Shown: positions 61,301 through 64,000 of the stretch, in pieces
Numbering within the stretch: position 1 is the stretch's first letter
How the letters are laid out: each line of letters starts with the position of its first letter
Assembly: GCF_018866325.1 (NCBI RefSeq)
Contig: NZ_CP076457.1
Span: 496,001-560,000, forward strand
Reading direction: 5' to 3'
DNA: 64,000 nucleotides
Source: Streptomyces sp. YPW6
Lineage (GTDB): Bacteria; Actinomycetota; Actinomycetes; Streptomycetales; Streptomycetaceae
The notes under the pieces: generated by a model
Database searches by the model: none
What the model was told of the DNA's origin: nothing
What the model saw: the letters and a program-made list of their open reading frames with translations, nothing else
Made by a program: the position numbers and the translations under genes

Positions 61301-64000
61301 GTTGCAGCAGTTCGGCGACGGTCGGGTCGTCGGACAGGTCCACGTGCAGGGGCAGCGGGTTGACGAAGTAGCCGTAGACGGAGGCGAAGTCCTGCCGGGT
61401 GCGGCCGGTGACCGGGCTGCCGACGACGATGTGGTCCTGCCCGGAGTAGCGGTGCAGCAGGAGGTAGTAGGCGCTGAGCAGCACCATGAACGGGGTGACG
61501 CCGTGCGTCCGGGCCAGGGCGTGGACGCGGGCGCTCAGCGCGTCGTCGAGGACGAAGAACTCCGAGGCCCCGTTGTGGGTCTGGACCGCCGGACGCGGTT
61601 TGTCGGCGGGGAGGTCCAGGAGCGGGACCTCGGCCGGCAGGTGGGACCGCCAGTAGCCGAGCATGTCCGTGGCCTCGGGTCCCGCCAGGAAGGTGTTCTG
61701 CTGGTTGAGGAAGTCCAGGTAGCGGGCCTCGGTCGGCGGGAGCTCGGGCTCCCGGTTGCGGCGCAGCGCCTCGTAGACGGCGAGGAGTTCCTCGATGAAG
61801 GTGAACGTGGAGATGGCGTCGGAGACGATGTGGTGGACGGCCTTCATGATGATCCAGCGGTCCGTTCCCCGCTGGAAGAGGCGGAAGCGGATCAGCGGGT
61901 CGTGCGCGAGGTCGTAGGGCCTGCGGTACTCCTCGACGATCGTGGCGTGGATGGTCTCCCAGTCCTCGCCCCGGACGTCGAAGAGGGCGAAGTCGGTCCT
62001 GGCGTCGTCGGCGACCCGCTGCACGGCCTGCCCGTCCACCAGGAGGAAGTTGGTGCGCAGCGCGGGGTGGCGGGCGATGAGCCGGCGGACGGCCTCGAAC
62101 ATCAGGTCCGGTTCGAGGGCGACGTTCACCTCGACGGCTCCGCCGATGTTGTACGCGTGTCCGTCGGGGTTGAGGTGTTTGAGGAACCACAGCGCCTTCT
62201 GGTTCTGGGTGAGGGGGTACTGCCCCTCGTCACTGTGGAGGTGGACCGCGCCCGCCGCCCCCGCGGGGTCCTGTGCCGAGGCCAGCGCGGTGAGTGCGTC
62301 GTGGAGCTGGGTGGCGAGTTCTCCGGCGGGGGTGCCGCTGAGCAGGGCGACCACGGGCAGGGCGACCCCGAGTTCGGCGTGGATCCGGGCGCGCAGCTCC
62401 ATGGCGAGGAGCGAGTCGAGTCCGAGTTCACCGAGTCCGGTGGCGGGGTCGACGCGGTCGGCGCCGGTGCGCAGCACGGTGGCGGCCAGGGCGGCGAAGC
62501 GCTCGGCGACGAGGGCGCCGCGGTCCTCCTCGGCGGCGGCGCGGAAGGTGTCGAGGAACCCGCCGGAGGAGGTGGTCTCCGCGCGGGGGGTGGCGGTGGC
62601 CGCGAGGTCGGCGACCAGCGGTGGCGGGGAGGGGTACCAGCCGAGGAAGACCGGCCAGTCGACGACGGTGGCGACGACGAGCTGCGCGTGGTCCTGGCCG
62701 ATGACCCGCTCCAGGACGGCCATACCCGTCTGTGGGGAGAGCGAGCTCATGCCCCGGCTGTGCAGGTAGTGCTCGACCAGGCCGAGTTCCTCGATCATGC
62801 CGGTGGCCCAGGGGCCCCAGTCCAGGCTGAGCGCGGGCAGACCCTGGGCGCGGCGGTGGTGGGCGAGGGCGTCCAGAAAGGCGTTCCCGGCCGCGTAGTT
62901 GGTCTGTCCCGCCGTGGTCAGCAGGGAGGCGATCGAGGCGAACAGCACGAAGTGTTCGAGGGGTTCGTCGCGCAGGTGCCGGTGGAGGAGATGCGCGCCT
63001 ACGGTCTTGGGGTCGTGGACGGCGTCGAAGGCCGCCCGGTCGAGATCGGCGACGAGGGTGTCGCGAACCTGGCCGGCGAGATGGAACACCCCGCGTACGG
63101 GCGGCGCTCCGCTGCGCCGGTGGGCGTCGAGCCAGCCGGTCAGGGCGTCCTCGTCGGTGATGTCGAACGTCGCCGGAACCGGGTGCGCGCCGAGCGCCTC
63201 CAGTTCGCGGAGCAGGGCGACGGCCCGGCCCTCGGCGCTGCCGGGGTCGGCTCCGGCCCACTTCTCCCGGGGCGGCACGGGGGTACGTCCGACGAGGATG
63301 ATCCGGCGGGCTCCCCGGCGTGCGAGGGTGCGGCACAGCAGCCGGCCGAGCGCGCCGAACGCCCCGGTGACCAGGTAGCTTCCGTCGGCCCGCAGGCGGA
63401 GCGGCAGCGGCCGGGTCAGGCTCGCGGCGGGGCGTAGCCGGCCGGTGCGGCGGTGGCCGTCGCGCAGGGCGATCTCCGCTTCGTCGTCGCTGAGCGCTTC
63501 GGCCAGGAGCGCCGCGGCCTCGGCCCGGTCGCCGTCGGGTCCGGTCTTTCGCCGGGGGTCGAGGTCGATGAGTTTGCCGGGGTGCCCGGTCAGTTCCTGG
63601 TGGCGCAGTACGCGGCCGATGCCCCAGGCCGGGGCTCCGAGGGGTTCGGGTGCTTCGCCGGGCAGGGCGGGCTGGGCGCCCCGGGTGACGATGTGCAGAC
63701 GTCCTCCTTCGCCCCGGGCGGACAGCAGCCGGGCGAGGGCGATCAGGGAGTAGGCGCCCGCGCCGGTGTGGACGCCGAGGGCGGTCCGGTCGCAGGCGGC
63801 GAGGGCGGGGGCGTCGAGGTTCCACAGGTGCAGGACGGTCCCCCGGAAGGGCCCGCCGTCGCGGTCGAGGTCGGCGAAGAGGCGTCGCAGGTCGGCGTCG
63901 GACGCCGGGTCGACGGTGTAGGTGCGGCCGTCGGCCGGGGCCGTGTAGGCCGCGCCCCGGCGCACCAGGCGGCAGCGTTCGCCCCGGGCGTCGGCCAGGG
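58314..64000 (-). CDS. ftdB: Hybrid iterative PKS-NRPS of a polycyclic tetramate macrolactam cluster (N-terminal part outside window)
   Basis: At least 1,890 C-terminal residues; the frame is open to the right edge. Numbering from nt 63965: ketoreductase (about 1-430; GSYLVTGAFGALG, active Tyr in GQTNYAAGNAF); ACP (about 475-560; LGLDSLLAMEL); condensation (about 570-1010; HHIVSDA); adenylation (about 1020-1520; TTSGSTGRPKAV, NSYGLTEATID); PCP (about 1535-1615; LGGSSIKLIE); thioesterase (about 1620-1883; GYSLGGN, GVHADML). The A-domain pocket read by hand is D-V-G-E-L-V-S-I-D plus Lys, two changes from the ornithine code I remember (DVGEIGSIDK). PTM synthases join two polyene chains to ornithine's two amines, and the thioesterase or Dieckmann step gives the tetramate. 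KS-AT-DH should lie beyond the edge. Confidence 0.92.
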   Translation of the reverse strand, partial: LADARGERCRLVRRGAAYTAPADGRTYTVDPASDADLRRLFADLDRDGGPFRGTVLHLWNLDAPALAACDRTALGVHTGAGAYSLIALARLLSARGEGGRLHIVTRGAQPALPGEAPEPLGAPAWGIGRVLRHQELTGHPGKLIDLDPRRKTGPDGDRAEAAALLAEALSDDEAEIALRDGHRRTGRLRPAASLTRPLPLRLRADGSYLVTGAFGALGRLLCRTLARRGARRIILVGRTPVPPREKWAGADPGSAEGRAVALLRELEALGAHPVPATFDITDEDALTGWLDAHRRSGAPPVRGVFHLAGQVRDTLVADLDRAAFDAVHDPKTVGAHLLHRHLRDEPLEHFVLFASIASLLTTAGQTNYAAGNAFLDALAHHRRAQGLPALSLDWGPWATGMIEELGLVEHYLHSRGMSSLSPQTGMAVLERVIGQDHAQLVVATVVDWPVFLGWYPSPPPLVADLAATATPRAETTSSGGFLDTFRAAAEEDRGALVAERFAALAATVLRTGADRVDPATGLGELGLDSLLAMELRARIHAELGVALPVVALLSGTPAGELATQLHDALTALASAQDPAGAAGAVHLHSDEGQYPLTQNQKALWFLKHLNPDGHAYNIGGAVEVNVALEPDLMFEAVRRLIARHPALRTNFLLVDGQAVQRVADDARTDFALFDVRGEDWETIHATIVEEYRRPYDLAHDPLIRFRLFQRGTDRWIIMKAVHHIVSDAISTFTFIEELLAVYEALRRNREPELPPTEARYLDFLNQQNTFLAGPEATDMLGYWRSHLPAEVPLLDLPADKPRPAVQTHNGASEFFVLDDALSARVHALARTHGVTPFMVLLSAYYLLLHRYSGQDHIVVGSPVTGRTRQDFASVYGYFVNPLPLHVDLSDDPTVAELLQQVRRTVLGGLDNQEYPFVLLVEELGLQHDPSRSAVFQAMFILLTHKVATEQYGYRLEYIELPEEEGQFDITLSAYEDESEGRFHCVFKYNTDLFLPETVRRMAAHYTRLLDRMTRAPGEQPASRLAMLGDRERERLVGEWSRPALPSAGHRDGDPFTPVHALIARTAAERPTAVAVTTPSPHGGSHRLTYAELERRATDAAARLRTLGIGAGSVVVLRLDKSPELIVALLAVLKAGAAYLPLRPDQPADRLAHLVSATGAQLVLVADDAGPGAPGAPGATAVPAAPTLTLTDLARTEPHPRGPAAPVAPDAPAYVITTSGSTGRPKAVRVSHRNLASAQAAWRQAYRLDTDVTTHLQMAEPAFDVFTGDLVRALCSGGTLVLADRDLLFDTTRLYRTMRQERVDCAEFVPAVVRGLMDHCEREGLRLDFLRLLVVGSDAWSVAEYRRLAELCGPGTRLVNSYGLTEATIDSAYFEGPVDDLEPGAMVPIGRPLPNSALHILDAHGEPVPPGVPGELWIGGDGVALGYAGEPGQTDERFVTRTLSRAVGARAERLYRTGDIARWDAHGRARLLGRTDGQIKLRGHRVELGEIEAHLARWPQLARAVVILRTDTPADAALCAYCVPRAGEALDVRALRRHLARSLPSYMIPAHFTELPALPLTANGKVDTAALPAPRPEADGRPHEEPVTLYEKSVARHWTTLLGCEQPGLEDDFFELGGSSIKLIELLHLLRTEFGVGVPVSRLYRATTLHGMAATVQDVLLGASAEELPSLTFNDGQHATLFCFPPAGGHGLVYRGLAAQLPDHRVIGFNYLPGDDKVARYADLIESDRPDGPFTLLGYSLGGNLAFETAKELERRGRQVAHVVILDSRRILTPYEPDASGITAFEAELADHVRKHTGSDAVTRETLAHAAEYLAFCGRTPNAGTVAATVTVITDEEKAALYAAGEHGTWHGSSTGATAVLRGSGVHADMLDAKHLPRNARLVRSVIAGEASHDG

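Noticed and set aside
58164..63437. Two plus-strand open frames of 861 and 871 residues opposite the PKS-NRPS
   Set aside because: They mirror the third-codon bias of the real minus-strand gene and show no domains.

Overview
The window is high-GC actinobacterial DNA and reads as a Streptomyces chromosome. The support is codon use, GTG/TTG starts with GGAGG-type ribosome sites, many HxlR/MarR/LacI/ROK/PucR/MerR regulators, PP2C/STAS/RsbW-type signalling proteins, a secreted streptogrisin-like protease and a biosynthetic cluster at the right edge. That cluster has the gene order I remember for polycyclic tetramate macrolactam (PTM) loci of the S. griseus/frontalamide type. No rRNA, tRNA or CRISPR array was seen.

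Layout. 0-9.3 kb: a histidine kinase (cut by the left edge) with a response regulator, an RsbW-like ATPase, a RidA/HxlR divergent pair, a GAF-PP2C phosphatase, MarR, a STAS protein, an FhuF-like Fe-S protein, a DMT transporter and a secreted Rpf/LysM/M23 cell-wall enzyme. 9.6-23.4 kb: carbohydrate and secretion block. A LacI regulator, a Nudix hydrolase, and a ROK-regulated sugar ABC transporter with a GH1 beta-glucosidase (no ATPase gene) are followed on the minus strand by a PEP-mutase/isocitrate-lyase family protein, a secreted glycoside hydrolase with a C-terminal discoidin-type domain, a secreted DUF1996 protein and a chymotrypsin-like protease. The lacI-type gene and these last three secreted-protein genes each carry a perfect GAGAGCGCTCTC palindrome upstream, which suggests one local regulon. 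23.5-33.3 kb: FMN-binding protein, a decayed SigJ-like sigma factor, DUF5709, 6-phosphogluconate dehydrogenase, a DyP peroxidase whose C-terminus is an encapsulin-loading peptide next to its encapsulin shell gene, a PLP decarboxylase, a proline-rich microprotein, PIG-L, GNAT and panD.

33.3-39.1 kb looks acquired. A broken transposase and a broken helicase-like gene flank a three-gene minus-strand cassette: Fe(II)/2-oxoglutarate oxygenase, SAM methyltransferase, and a full-length choline/carnitine O-acyltransferase homologue. This is the least explained system in the window and a candidate small-molecule pathway making an acylated, methylated, hydroxylated compound. 39.1-48.3 kb: cupin/aldo-keto reductase, NhaA, DDN-like protein, PP2C/MarR, PucR, and a SulP transporter divergent from a MerR regulator with a dyad between them.

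48.4-52.6 kb is a persulfide/sulfane-sulfur module: CstR-like repressor (CsoR family but lacking the copper-ligand His), rhodanese with a membrane tail, rhodanese, TauE exporter, MBL-rhodanese fusion and DUF302. It carries three copies of the inverted repeat TACCCC-NN-GGGGTA in its divergent promoters. 52.6-64.0 kb, minus strand: PTM cluster genes for P450, MDR reductase, two phytoene-desaturase-like flavoenzymes and a hybrid PKS-NRPS (KR-ACP-C-A-PCP-TE visible, N-terminal part outside the window). The A-domain pocket reads DVGELVSID(K), close to the ornithine code, as expected for a PTM.
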